Shown here piece after piece: positions 35,800 through 44,737 of a DNA stretch of 64,000 nucleotides. A program made the translations under genes and the position numbers. The notes under the pieces are model-generated. The model did not search any database and was not told the DNA's origin. It saw only the letters and a list, made by a program, of their open reading frames with translations. Position 1 is the stretch's first letter; each line of letters opens with the position of its first letter. The stretch is from Bog-756 sp963831535 (lineage in GTDB: Bacteria > Actinomycetota > Acidimicrobiia > Acidimicrobiales > RAAP-2). The DNA lies in NCBI GenBank assembly GCA_963831535.1, contig CAWHQP010000007.1:248001-312000 (forward strand), in the 5' to 3' direction.

Positions 35800-37077
35800 C
35801 TACGACGGCGTGAACTCGAGGTACAGACGAGTCAGGCCCCGAAGAATGAACGTGGGTACGTAGTGGAAACGGCGGGCGCCGGGAGGCCCGTGGTGCTTCT
35901 CGGAGAGACGGATCTCCGCCGTCCGGTCGAGAATGCGCTCAAGGCTCACCCGGGCCTCGGTTCGGGCCAGCGGCGCCCCGGGGCAGGTGTGGATTCCACG
36001 ACCGAAGGCCAGATGGTGGCGGGCGTTTTCGCGGGCGGGATCGAACGTCGCCGGATCCTGGAATCGCCGTGGGTCCCGATTGGCTGCCGCATTGATGAGC
36101 ATGACCGTGGTGCCGGCGGGAAGGTCCACCCCTCCGACGGTGGTGGGAACCCGCGAGAGCCGGAAATCGCCCTTGATGGGGCTCTCCATGCGGAGGGTCT
36201 CCTCGACGAAGTTGGGGATCCGATGACGCTCGTTCCGCAGGAGCCGCTGGAGCGCGGGGTCTTCGGCGATCAGCTGCAGTGCCGAACCGAGGAGCCGCAC
36301 GGTGGTCTCCTGGCCGGCGGCGAACAGGTTGGCCGCCACGCGGACCACGTCGAGGACATCGGGAACCTCTCCGTCGGGGAAGGTGGCGGTGGCCAGGCCG
36401 GTCAGGACGTCCTCACGAGGGGTGAGGCGCCGGTCCTCGACGTAGGCCGTGAACTGCTGGTACAGGTACTCGAGGGGTGAGAGGGCCAGGGTTCCCTCTC
36501 CGGTGCTTCCGATGGCCCCGTGACCCGCCTGACCCCGGAGCAGCGCCTCCACGAAGCGGGGATGGTCGTCTTCGGGCACCCCGAGGAGGTCGGCGATGAC
36601 CAGCATGGCGAAGGGGCTGGCGAACTCGCTGATGTACTCACACCCGCCCAGGGTGAGGAAGGTGTCGATCTGGCGGTCGGCCAACCGCCACATGAACTCC
36701 TCGTTGCCCCGCAGCCGCTTGGGGGTGATAAGGCGCATGAGGAGGGCACGGTGATCGGTGTGCTTGGGCGGGTCGAGGGTGGGCAGTTGGTCGCTCATGG
36801 GGAGCTCGTCACGGTGCTCCTCGATCAGTGCGCTGATGTCATCGCCCACGAGCGGGACCGGGAATCCGGGGAAGGGTCCGGTGACCGAGGTACACGAGGA
36901 GAACGTGTCGGCGTCGTTGTAGACGGCCATCACCTCCTCGTACCCGGTGATCATCACCACGTCATGGTGGGACTCGGGCGTCACCGGGCATCGAGCCCGC
37001 AGGGACTCGAAGTAGGGATAGGGGTCGACGAGGAGGTCGTCATCCCGGAAGAAGTCCACGGTGTCGAACTCGCTCAC
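35800..37077 (-). CDS. Cytochrome P450 (paralogue 1)
   Basis: Soluble bacterial class I P450 of 425 residues, receiving electrons from ferredoxin. It shows DPYPYFESLRARCPV at the N-terminus, DPPKHTDHRALLMRLITPKR (C-helix His), the I-helix AGQETT, the K-helix EETLRMESP, and the heme loop FGRGIHTCPGAPLAR with the Cys thiolate. GTG 37077 is preferred over the upstream ATG 37122 because homology with the P450 at 41.8 kb starts at FDTVDFF. The two are clearly close paralogues throughout. The substrate is unknown. Confidence 0.93.
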   Translation of the reverse strand: MSEFDTVDFFRDDDLLVDPYPYFESLRARCPVTPESHHDVVMITGYEEVMAVYNDADTFSSCTSVTGPFPGFPVPLVGDDISALIEEHRDELPMSDQLPTLDPPKHTDHRALLMRLITPKRLRGNEEFMWRLADRQIDTFLTLGGCEYISEFASPFAMLVIADLLGVPEDDHPRFVEALLRGQAGHGAIGSTGEGTLALSPLEYLYQQFTAYVEDRRLTPREDVLTGLATATFPDGEVPDVLDVVRVAANLFAAGQETTVRLLGSALQLIAEDPALQRLLRNERHRIPNFVEETLRMESPIKGDFRLSRVPTTVGGVDLPAGTTVMLINAAANRDPRRFQDPATFDPARENARHHLAFGRGIHTCPGAPLARTEARVSLERILDRTAEIRLSEKHHGPPGARRFHYVPTFILRGLTRLYLEFTPS

Positions 37078-37084
37078 AGTTTCT

Positions 37085-37110
37085 ACTGGTCTCCTGGACT
37101 GGTCTCCTGG
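37085..37110. repeat. Perfect 13-bp tandem repeat
   Basis: ACTGGTCTCCTGG occurs twice in a row, immediately upstream of the preferred P450 start, in the divergent promoter region. It could be a pair of regulator half-sites or a recent slippage duplication. Confidence 0.8.
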
Positions 37111-37447
37111 CCACCCGAACAATCAGAGGGCCTGGTCCTCGATTGTGTAAGTGGTATTCTGTGAAACGGTAAGCCCATTCTTGAAGGCTAGCAAGTCGGG
37201 GCTACGGGCGTCGGTGGACGGGTCGCCTCGATCGACACCGTCCCGGTGGCGATGAGCGACGGAGGCGTCGGCTCCGCCCCCGCCCGGGCTTCACGCGGTG
37301 TTGACCGGGAGGGGACAAGGCACCGGATTCCTCCACGACCATGCCCAACGCCGCAACGGGCGGGTTCCACGCTGCCGGGCGCACTGGGTACGCTGCAACG
37401 ATGTTCCGACTGAGCCGCCAACCTGCGCCCGTCCGCCCCGCGGTCCT
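37111..37447. other. Divergent intergenic region between P450 and crotonase
   Basis: No gene is seen. The region contains an A/T-rich patch, TATTCTGTGAAACG near 37155, that could be a -10 element toward the crotonase. It also holds AATCAGAG and TTGAAGG stretches, which are unusually A/T-rich for this DNA. It is likely the shared regulatory region of the two operons. Confidence 0.4.
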
Positions 37448-38111
37448 GTGACCCTCGTCACCGAGAGCACTGACGGGGTCCTGCTGGCCACGATCGACGA
37501 CGGCAAGGCCAACGCGCCTTACCTTCGAGCTGGTCGACGAGCTGCGTGCCGCGGTGGCTTCGGCCACAGGACAGGGTCAGGCTCTGGTGATCACCGGCAG
37601 GGACGGCTGTTTCTCGGCCGGGTTCGATCTGGCCGTGATGAACGGCGACGACCCCGAGCGGGCTCTGGCCCTCTTCGCCGAGGGGGCCCGTCTCTACCGT
37701 GAGATCGTCGAGGCACCTGTTCCCGTCGTGGCGTCATGCCCGGGCCATGCCCTGGCCGGTGGTGCCATCCTCTTGTTGTGTGCCGATTACCGGATCGGGC
37801 GGAACGGGCCCTACAAGGTGGGACTCAACGAGGTCGGCATCGGCATGGCCCTGCCTGCCTTCGCCGTATCCATCGCCACCCATCGGCTGGAGCGCCGATT
37901 CCTGACGTCGGCAGCCATGTTCGCTGAGGTCGTTGCTCCTGACCGGGCCATGGTCATGGGATTCCTCGACGAGGTCTCGGACGATCCCCTCGCCGGAGCG
38001 CTCTCGTTGGCCGAGACACTGGCCCGGCTGCCCCGCGAGGCGTTTGCCGACACCAAACGACGGATTCGCCGGGGCCTGACCCAGGAGCTCACCGTGCTGG
38101 AAGGTGCATGA
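37448..38111 (+). CDS. Enoyl-CoA hydratase/isomerase (crotonase) family, one frameshift
   Basis: Crotonase-fold enzyme of about 220 residues. From GTG 37448 the reading is TLVTESTDGVLLATIDDGKANA. The expected LTFELVDELRAAVASATGQG continues one base later, so one surplus C lies at 37517/37518. QALVITGRDGCFSAGFDL and CPGHALAGGAILLLCADYRIG form the CoA-binding and oxyanion-hole regions. A Glu lies in LNEVGIGMALP at the usual catalytic position, and a C-terminal helix follows. It leads the operon with the two acyl-CoA dehydrogenases. The exact reaction, hydration or isomerisation, is not clear. Confidence 0.85.
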
Positions 38112-38327
38112 GGTCCGAGCCGCGTACCGACCCGGCCTTCCGCCCTGGCCACAGTGACATTCTGCTATTTTTGCCATGTTCGATGGCCGGACGGGTCGGA
38201 GCGGCCGTACGGACTCGTGGACGTGCAACAGTGTGACGCGAAGGGCAACCTGCCCTGCCGGGATCGGTGCCGAGCCGATCGAGACGTGGGTTCCGCAGCG
38301 CTGGACCGCAGGGGAGGAGTTGGCCAG

Positions 38328-39356
38328 GTGGACCTCAACCCATCTGAGGAACAGCGCCTGCTCATCGAGGCGTTCGGTGCGCTTTACGCGAAGCAGTCCC
38401 CACCCGAGCGGGTACGGGCTGCCGAACCGGCGGGGTACGACCCCGATCTGTGGGGGCACCTCCGCGGGAACGGTGTACTCGAGATGGCGCTGGCCGAAGC
38501 ATCCGGCGGCTGGGGGGCGTCGCTGCTCGATCTGGCCCTGGTGGCCGAGCAGCACGGTCGGTTCCTCGGATCGGCGCCGCTCATCGAGGCCCAGGTGGCG
38601 GCCCGCCTCCTGGGCCGGGTGGGCAGCCCCGACGCTCGGGCGGCCCTGGCCGACGTGCTCACGGGTGCGAGCCTGACCACACTGGCCCTCCACCCCCCTC
38701 GGGGTGGCACGCTTGCCATGGTGCCCTCCGGGGCGGTGGCCGACTCGGTGGTCTTCGTCGACCAGGGCCAGCTGTGGTTGACGGGCGGCCGCGGGTCCCG
38801 TACCGCCGTGGCCAACCTCGGCTGCTTGCCCGTGGCCGATGTGGTCATCGGAGCCGAAGCCGTCCAGCTCTCCGCCGAACCGGCGGTGGATGCGCTGGTT
38901 GAGCAGGCCCGGGACGAGTGGCTGGTGCTGATGGCCGCCGCCCTAGCCGGAATGGGAACGCGGTCCCTCGAGATCGGGGTGGCCTATGTGCAGGAGCGCC
39001 ACGCTTTCGGTGTCCCCATCGGCACCTTCCAGGCGGTGGCCCACGGCCTGGCCGATGCCGCCACCCGCGTGGACGGCGGTGGGCTGTTGGCCCGGGAGGC
39101 GGCGTGGGCGGCCGCCGAGGAGCCCGACCGGGCGCCGGAGCTGGCTGCTCTGGCCTGTGCCTTCAACGCCGAGGCGGCCCGAGAGGCCAGCTACCGGAGT
39201 CTCCACTACCACGGCGGGTACGGGTTCATGCTGGAGTACGACATCCAGCTCTACTTCCGGCGGGCCAAGGCCTGGCCGGCCCAGTTCGGCGAGCCGGCCG
39301 CTCTCTACGCCCGGGCCGAGGGCCACCGCCTGTCCTCCCGGCACGGACGAGGGTGA
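38328..39356 (+). CDS. Acyl-CoA dehydrogenase subunit A
   Basis: Protein of 342 residues, a short acyl-CoA dehydrogenase. GTG 38328 has GGAGGAG 8 bases upstream; the longer upstream frame has no family sequence. It has an N-terminal helical domain (EEQRLLIEAFGALYAKQSPP), a reduced middle beta-domain, and a C-terminal domain with ERHAFGVPIGTFQAVAHGLAD, then HYHGGYGFMLEYDIQLYFRR. Its GTGA overlap with the next gene suggests the two form an alpha2beta2 heterotetramer, as described for actinobacterial steroid-degrading FadE pairs (inference). Confidence 0.88.
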   Translation: MDLNPSEEQRLLIEAFGALYAKQSPPERVRAAEPAGYDPDLWGHLRGNGVLEMALAEASGGWGASLLDLALVAEQHGRFLGSAPLIEAQVAARLLGRVGSPDARAALADVLTGASLTTLALHPPRGGTLAMVPSGAVADSVVFVDQGQLWLTGGRGSRTAVANLGCLPVADVVIGAEAVQLSAEPAVDALVEQARDEWLVLMAAALAGMGTRSLEIGVAYVQERHAFGVPIGTFQAVAHGLADAATRVDGGGLLAREAAWAAAEEPDRAPELAALACAFNAEAAREASYRSLHYHGGYGFMLEYDIQLYFRRAKAWPAQFGEPAALYARAEGHRLSSRHGRG

Positions 39357-40525
39357 CGGTGGACTTCCGACTGGGTGAGCGCAGCGAAGCCTTCCGTCAG
39401 GAGGCCCGGGACTTCCTGGACGACGTACTCACCGACGAGGTCCGGGAGGAGATGGAACGGACCGGCGTCCACCACAGTTGGCACTTCCACCGCAATCTGG
39501 TCGAGCGGGGTTGGCTGGCCCCCGGGTGGCCCAAGGAGCTCGGGGGACAGGGACGCGACCCCTTGGAGATGCTGGCCTTCATGGAGGAGTTCCACCGCGC
39601 CGGGGCGCCCACCTATGCCGTGGGCACCACCTTGATGGTGGCCGGTATCATCCGCCACATCGGCACCGAGGAGCAGAAGCAGCTGGTCATCCCGGCGGCG
39701 CTTCGGGGCGAGATCATCATTGTCCTCGGTTTCACCGAGCCGGAATCGGGGTCCGATGTGGCTGCCGCCCAGACCCGGGCAGTCCGGGACGGGGACGAGT
39801 GGGTGATCAACGGGCAGAAGATGTTCACCACCAACGCTCAAGAAGCCGACTACGTCTTCATGCTGACCCGAACCAATCCCGACGAGGCCAAGCACCGGGG
39901 ACTGACGACGTTCCTCGTCCCCCTGCGCCAGCCGGGCGTGGAGATCCAGCCCGTGCGCACGCTGTCGGGCGAACGGACCAACCTGACCTTCTACTCCGAC
40001 GTCCGGGTGGACGACTCGCTGCGGATCGGTGAGGTGGACGGGGGTTGGGACGTGATGGGAGTGGGCCTCACCCTCGAGCGTGCCGGTGATCACGGGGGCG
40101 AGTTGATCCGCCTCCTGGCCGCCATGGAGGAGTGGGCGGTCACCACGGCGGACGGTGACGGTCGCCGGAAGGCCGATGATCCCGGCGTACGGGCCCGCCT
40201 GGGGCGGGCGGCCGCCGAGAACGAGGTCACCACACTGCTGTGCCGACGGTCGGCCTGGATCCATGCTTCGGGAGGCATGCCCGGCGTCGAGGGCTCGATG
40301 AGCAAGTTGTTCGCCTCCGAGGCCCTGACCCGGCAGTCGGCCGACTTCGTGGACCTGCTGGGCCCGGACGGGATCCGGAGCCAGGGTGATCCGACAGCTC
40401 CCGCCGGTGGTGCCGCCGACTACGACTTCCGCTTCGCTCTCGGTACGACCACCTATGGGGGAACGAGCGAGATTCAGCGCAACATCATCGCCCAACGGGG
40501 TCTGGGTTTGCCCCGGCCCCGGTGA
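39353..40525 (+). CDS. Acyl-CoA dehydrogenase subunit B
   Basis: Protein of 390 residues, full-length acyl-CoA dehydrogenase. GWLAPGWPKELGGQG opens the substrate site. The FAD-contact motif FTEPESGSDVAAAQTRA and GDEWVINGQKMFTTNA lie in the beta-domain. A C-terminal GTTTYGGTSEIQRNIIAQRGLGLPR motif is typical of FadE28/29-like enzymes acting on bulky CoA esters. Start GTG 39353 overlaps the partner's stop. It probably introduces a double bond for hydration by the crotonase upstream. Confidence 0.92.
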   Translation: MTVDFRLGERSEAFRQEARDFLDDVLTDEVREEMERTGVHHSWHFHRNLVERGWLAPGWPKELGGQGRDPLEMLAFMEEFHRAGAPTYAVGTTLMVAGIIRHIGTEEQKQLVIPAALRGEIIIVLGFTEPESGSDVAAAQTRAVRDGDEWVINGQKMFTTNAQEADYVFMLTRTNPDEAKHRGLTTFLVPLRQPGVEIQPVRTLSGERTNLTFYSDVRVDDSLRIGEVDGGWDVMGVGLTLERAGDHGGELIRLLAAMEEWAVTTADGDGRRKADDPGVRARLGRAAAENEVTTLLCRRSAWIHASGGMPGVEGSMSKLFASEALTRQSADFVDLLGPDGIRSQGDPTAPAGGAADYDFRFALGTTTYGGTSEIQRNIIAQRGLGLPRPR

Positions 40526-40580
40526 CAAGCCCCGAGGTGCCCGACCGACCACCCGGGCCGACGCCCGCGGGAGGTATGGT

Positions 40581-41771
40581 TCAGGCGGGCTCCTTCAGCC
40601 CCAGGAGTTCGAACATGTTCCCTCCCATGATCTTCCGCACATCCTCACGCGGATAGAGGTCCGAGATCTCCGCCGCCCACTCGAACGGCTCGGCCAGACC
40701 CTCTGGGTGCGGATAGTCCGAACCGAACATGATGTGTTCGGGTGTCATCACGTCGATCAGTGCCTCGAGCGAGTCCTCCCAGAACGGGTTGATGTAGATA
40801 TTCCGGAGGAAGACGTCCCGAGGATGCTCGGCGAAGGCGTAGGGCATCTTTCCGTATGTCTTGTCCAGCGCCTTCAGGCACGGCAGGGCCCAACTCCCAC
40901 CGTTCTCCACGCTCATCAGCCGCACCGACGGGAACCGGCTCAGCATCCCGTGACAGATGGCGGACGTCACCGTGTCGCTGATCGGCCGCCCCGTGTTGAC
41001 GGCGTCGCTGAACGGGCGCGGGGCGAACGGCTGCATGTCCCGTCCGTCGCCTTCCCACTCGTTGGCGTGGCGCTGGTAGCCGGAGTCGGAGGCGTGCATG
41101 GCCACCAGGATCCCCGACTCGGCCACCGTGGCCCAGAACGGGTCGAACTCGGGCAGGAACGGTGACTTCGTGCCCTTCGTGCCGGCGACGGGTCCCGGTC
41201 GGAGCAGCACGACCTTGGCCCCGCGCTCCAGGGCCCACTCGAGCTCGGCGATCCCACGCTCGGGCAGGCACGGGTTGACCACGGGTGTGGCGAAGATTCG
41301 GTGGTGGTAGTCGAAGGTCCATTCGTCGTGGAGCCACTGGTTGTAGGCGTGGATGACCGTGCAGGTCATCTCCGGATCGTCCAGGAGATTGACCTCGATC
41401 AGGCTGGCCAGGGTCGGGAACATCAGGGCTGCGTCGACCCCCGACTCATCGAGCAGGGCCAGGCGCGGCTCGGCCGAGCGAAAGGCGTCGAGGGCCGGGA
41501 TGGGCTTGCCGGCGAGCTCCCGGAGGGTCTTGCCCTCCGTGTTGTGTCCGGAGAAGTACGACGCGAACGCTCCCGGAGGTGCCACCACCTCAAAGGTTGG
41601 ATTGGGAATGGATTCACTGATGTGGTTGGCGATGGCGATCTTCGTCCGACCCTTTACCTGCACGTATTTAATGAAACCGTCGAACTCCTTTGGCAGGTAG
41701 CGAGTGAGGGCATCTTCCGTCTCGTAGAGATGGTTGTCGGCATCGAATATGGGACCTTCATACCTCGTCAC
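40581..41771 (-). CDS. Amidohydrolase_2 family protein with variant metal motif
   Basis: TIM-barrel protein of 396 residues related to the ACMSD / gamma-resorcylate decarboxylase superfamily. Strand 1 reads IFDADNHLYE, so the usual HxH is replaced by D-N-H. VDAALMFPTLASLIEVNLLD, VAMHASDSGYQ, LMSVENGGSWA and HIMFGSDYPHPEGL (the C-terminal metal Asp in SDYPH) are present. It lies 60 bases behind a P450 on the same strand, forming an apparent two-gene operon. The activity could be hydrolytic ring cleavage or decarboxylation; this is not resolvable from sequence. Confidence 0.88.
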   Translation of the reverse strand: MTRYEGPIFDADNHLYETEDALTRYLPKEFDGFIKYVQVKGRTKIAIANHISESIPNPTFEVVAPPGAFASYFSGHNTEGKTLRELAGKPIPALDAFRSAEPRLALLDESGVDAALMFPTLASLIEVNLLDDPEMTCTVIHAYNQWLHDEWTFDYHHRIFATPVVNPCLPERGIAELEWALERGAKVVLLRPGPVAGTKGTKSPFLPEFDPFWATVAESGILVAMHASDSGYQRHANEWEGDGRDMQPFAPRPFSDAVNTGRPISDTVTSAICHGMLSRFPSVRLMSVENGGSWALPCLKALDKTYGKMPYAFAEHPRDVFLRNIYINPFWEDSLEALIDVMTPEHIMFGSDYPHPEGLAEPFEWAAEISDLYPREDVRKIMGGNMFELLGLKEPA

Positions 41772-41831
41772 GGAAACCTCGATTCATCGGTGATCGGTGT
41801 GGTGAAACTGACGGTCGGCGTGCATGCTCAT

Positions 41832-43088
41832 CTACCCGAGCGGGGTGAACTCGAGATAGAGCCGGTCGTGCCCACGGAGCATCCAGGTGGGCGTGTAGTC
41901 CCAGTGACGGTCACCGACCGGGCCGTGATGCGATTCGGAGATGCAGATGTCCGCCATCCGGTCTAGCAGGCGCTGGAGGGAGATGTTGGCCTCCGCCCGG
42001 GCCAGCGGGGCGCCGGCACAGGTGTGGATGCCGTGGCCGAAGGCGATGTGCTGACGGGCGTTCTCGCGGTCGAGGCGCAGTTCGTCGGGATCCTCGAACT
42101 CACGGGGGTCGCGGTTAGCCGCGCTGGGCAGGACCATGACCGTGCTGCCTGCCGGGATCTCGGTGTCCCGCACCGTGGTGGGTGTGCGGGACAGGCGGAA
42201 GGTGCCGTTAATGGGAGGCTGCAGGCGCAGGGACTCCTCGATGAAGGCGGGCACCAGGCTCCGGTCGGCACGCAGCTGTTGTTGGAGTTCGGGTCGTTCG
42301 CCGAGGGTCATGAGGGCGGTGCCCAGGAGTCGGGCTGTGGTCTCCTGGCCGGCGGCGAACAGATTGGAGGCGATCTTCATGACGTCCACCACCGGAGGGA
42401 GCGAACCGTCGGGGAAAGTGGCCGTGGCCAGGCCGGTCATCACGTCATCACGGGGCTCACGCCGTCGGTCCTCGATGTAGCGGGTGAACTGGGCGTAGAG
42501 GTATTCGAGTGGGCTGTGCTTCATCTCGATGGCACCGGTGTGCATGAGCTTGTCGAGGAACTCCGGATGGTCCTCTTCGGGCACTCCGAGAAGATCGGCG
42601 ATGACCAGCATGGTGTAGGGCTGGGCGTATTCCCCGACGAACTCGCAGTCGCCCCGGTCGTGGAACCGGTCGATCTGTGCGTCAGCCAGCCGCCGCAAGG
42701 CCGCCTCGTTCTCCTTGAGTCGTTTCGGGGTGATCAACCGCATGAGCAGTCCGCGCTGGGCGGTGTGCTTGGGGGGATCGAAGGTGGGGAGTTGGTCGCC
42801 GAAAGGGAGATCGTCCCGGTAGGTCTCGATGATCTCGGTGACGTCGTCGCCTTCCAGGGGCACGGGGAACTTGGCGAAGGGCCCGATGGCCGAGTTGCAG
42901 GCCGAAAAGGTCGCCTGGTCATGGTAGATCTCGACAGCCTCGTCGTAGCCCGTCACCATGTAGACGTTGTGGTACGGCTCTTTGAGCACGGGGCACTGTC
43001 CCCGTAGGTGCTCGAAGTAGGGGTAGGGGTCGTCGATGAGCTCCTGGGTGCGGAAGAAGTCGACGGATTCGAACGGGTCGTCGGTCAC
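41832..43088 (-). CDS. Cytochrome P450 (paralogue 2)
   Basis: Class I P450 of 418 residues, closely related to the one at 35.8 kb: it shares VDFFR, DPYPYFEHLRGQCPV, DPPKHTAQRGLLMRLITPKR and GLATATFPDGSLPPVVDV. I-helix AGQETT, K-helix EESLRLQPP, heme loop FGHGIHTCAGAPLAR. It is upstream of, and probably co-transcribed with, the amidohydrolase at 40.6 kb. It is divergent from an SDR gene across a 185-base spacer. Confidence 0.94.
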   Translation of the reverse strand: MTDDPFESVDFFRTQELIDDPYPYFEHLRGQCPVLKEPYHNVYMVTGYDEAVEIYHDQATFSACNSAIGPFAKFPVPLEGDDVTEIIETYRDDLPFGDQLPTFDPPKHTAQRGLLMRLITPKRLKENEAALRRLADAQIDRFHDRGDCEFVGEYAQPYTMLVIADLLGVPEEDHPEFLDKLMHTGAIEMKHSPLEYLYAQFTRYIEDRRREPRDDVMTGLATATFPDGSLPPVVDVMKIASNLFAAGQETTARLLGTALMTLGERPELQQQLRADRSLVPAFIEESLRLQPPINGTFRLSRTPTTVRDTEIPAGSTVMVLPSAANRDPREFEDPDELRLDRENARQHIAFGHGIHTCAGAPLARAEANISLQRLLDRMADICISESHHGPVGDRHWDYTPTWMLRGHDRLYLEFTPLG

Positions 43089-43273
43089 TGGTGCTCCGGG
43101 CTGGTGAGGGGCTGATGCCCTGATCGGATGGATGCGAGGGTGGTGGCCGTGCGTCCGGGCTCGTTGGTGCGGAGTATGTTCGGTGGCCGCGCCGACCTCA
43201 CGGAGGACGGCAAGAGTGGACGGGCCGGGTCCATCACCCGGTGTCGCGTACCAGTCGAAAGGAACGGACCGGA

Positions 43274-44065
43274 ATGACCCAAGAGCTCTCGGGAAAGGTC
43301 GCCATCGTCACCGGAGGGGCCAGTGGGATCGGATGCGCTACCGCCGAGTTGTTCGCCGCTGAGGGCGCCAGCGTGGTCATTGCCGATGTGGACGTCGAAG
43401 GGGGCGAGGCCCTGGCCACCGGTCTGGGGGACGCCGTCATTTTCAGACGGACCGATGTGTCCGACGCTGACGATGTCCAGGGACTGGTCGACACGGCCGT
43501 GGACACGTTCGGCGGACTGCATGTGATGGTCAACAACGCGGGCATTTCCAGCTCGTTCCGACGCTTCCTGCGTGACGACCTCCGTGACTTCGACCGGGTC
43601 ATGGCCGTCAACCTGTTCGGCGTAATCATCGGGACCCAGCGAGCCGGCCGACACATGGCCGAGCACGGGGGCGGCTCGATCATCAACACGTCGTCGATCG
43701 GTGGTCTCACCGGTGGTGGGCCTCCGATCGCCTACCGGACGTCCAAGGCGGCGATCGTCCAGTTCAGCCGCATGGTCGCCGTCGACCTGGCTGCGTTCGG
43801 CATCCGGGTGAACTGCATCGCGCCGGGCCACATCCCTACGGGGATCACCAACTATGACCTGGGTCCCACCATCGAGGCCGACCAGCCACTGCAGCGGCAG
43901 GGGACGCCCAGGGACGTGGCCGAGACCGTGCTCTTCCTGGCCGGTGACCGGTCGGCCCAGATCACCGGCATCGTGGTGCCCGTGGACGGCGGGACCGTGG
44001 CCGGTCGGCCGGTCCGTCACGCCCCCAAGAACCCGGTGGTTTCGAAAGGAGCCGACACCGGTTGA
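43274..44065 (+). CDS. Short-chain dehydrogenase/reductase
   Basis: Classical SDR of 263 residues. The cofactor loop TGGASGIG is followed by Asp in IADVDV (NAD preference), NNAG, catalytic Ser in NTSSIGG, and YRTSK (Tyr-x3-Lys). APGHIPTG, and a C-terminal GIVVPVDGG, complete the fold. ATG 43274 is preceded by AAGGA. It is divergent from P450 paralogue 2 and convergent with the TetR gene, so it is likely the alcohol-to-ketone step after hydroxylation. Confidence 0.92.
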   Translation: MTQELSGKVAIVTGGASGIGCATAELFAAEGASVVIADVDVEGGEALATGLGDAVIFRRTDVSDADDVQGLVDTAVDTFGGLHVMVNNAGISSSFRRFLRDDLRDFDRVMAVNLFGVIIGTQRAGRHMAEHGGGSIINTSSIGGLTGGGPPIAYRTSKAAIVQFSRMVAVDLAAFGIRVNCIAPGHIPTGITNYDLGPTIEADQPLQRQGTPRDVAETVLFLAGDRSAQITGIVVPVDGGTVAGRPVRHAPKNPVVSKGADTG

Positions 44066-44094
44066 CGGCAGTCGGCCCCTGAGCGCGTTCGCGG

Positions 44095-44733
44095 TCACGT
44101 CGGCCCCCTTCCCTCGCGCACGGCCCGCTCGACCAATCCGATGGCCCAGGTGATCCCTTCGACTGCCTGCTCGTGGTCCATGTCCCAGTTGACGACCATC
44201 CGCTCGTAGGTGGCCACGCTCCAGAGCACGTCGAACACGGCCGCCGCCAACATCCGCTGGTCGTCGGGCCACTGCCCGGCCCGCGTGGTGATGGCAGCGA
44301 GGAGCGACTCTTGCTGTCGCTCCTTGGCTGCGGTGAGAGTCGGATCGAGAGGCGGTCGGGGTTCGCGCGGGTACTGGGCCACGTGGTCGAAGATCTGGGA
44401 TGCCACGGTGGCGATGTCCTCGAGCTCCATGCCAGCCAGATCGATGCCGGCCTCCTGCTCATTGCGGTTCAGCACCGCATCGCGCAGCCCACGCTCGCTT
44501 CCGAAGTAACGGTAGACGGTCCGCTCGTTGACCCTGGCCCGTTCGGCCACGGCCCGGACGGTCAGCTTCTTCCAGTCCCGGACCGAGGTGCGGTGGATGA
44601 GCTCGGAGCCAGCATCGAGGATGCGCTCCCGGGTCTCGGCCGCCCGTTCCCGGCGCAGGGTGCCGTCGTAGGATCGACCAGGGCGCGTCGGCGAATCCGG
44701 CGCCGGCTTCTTGGTGGTGGTCATGGCGTCCAT
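44095..44733 (-). CDS. TetR-family transcriptional regulator
   Basis: Protein of 212 residues with an N-terminal helix-turn-helix: RERILDAGSELIHR, then LTVRAVAERARVNERTVYRYFGS. The all-helical ligand domain runs from about residue 90. It is the last gene of the P450-SDR-TetR set on this strand, 4 bases after the SDR stop. It is the only evident transcription factor of the island and a candidate repressor of the surrounding operons. Confidence 0.92.
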   Translation of the reverse strand: MDAMTTTKKPAPDSPTRPGRSYDGTLRRERAAETRERILDAGSELIHRTSVRDWKKLTVRAVAERARVNERTVYRYFGSERGLRDAVLNRNEQEAGIDLAGMELEDIATVASQIFDHVAQYPREPRPPLDPTLTAAKERQQESLLAAITTRAGQWPDDQRMLAAAVFDVLWSVATYERMVVNWDMDHEQAVEGITWAIGLVERAVREGRGPT

Positions 44734-44737
44734 TCTG

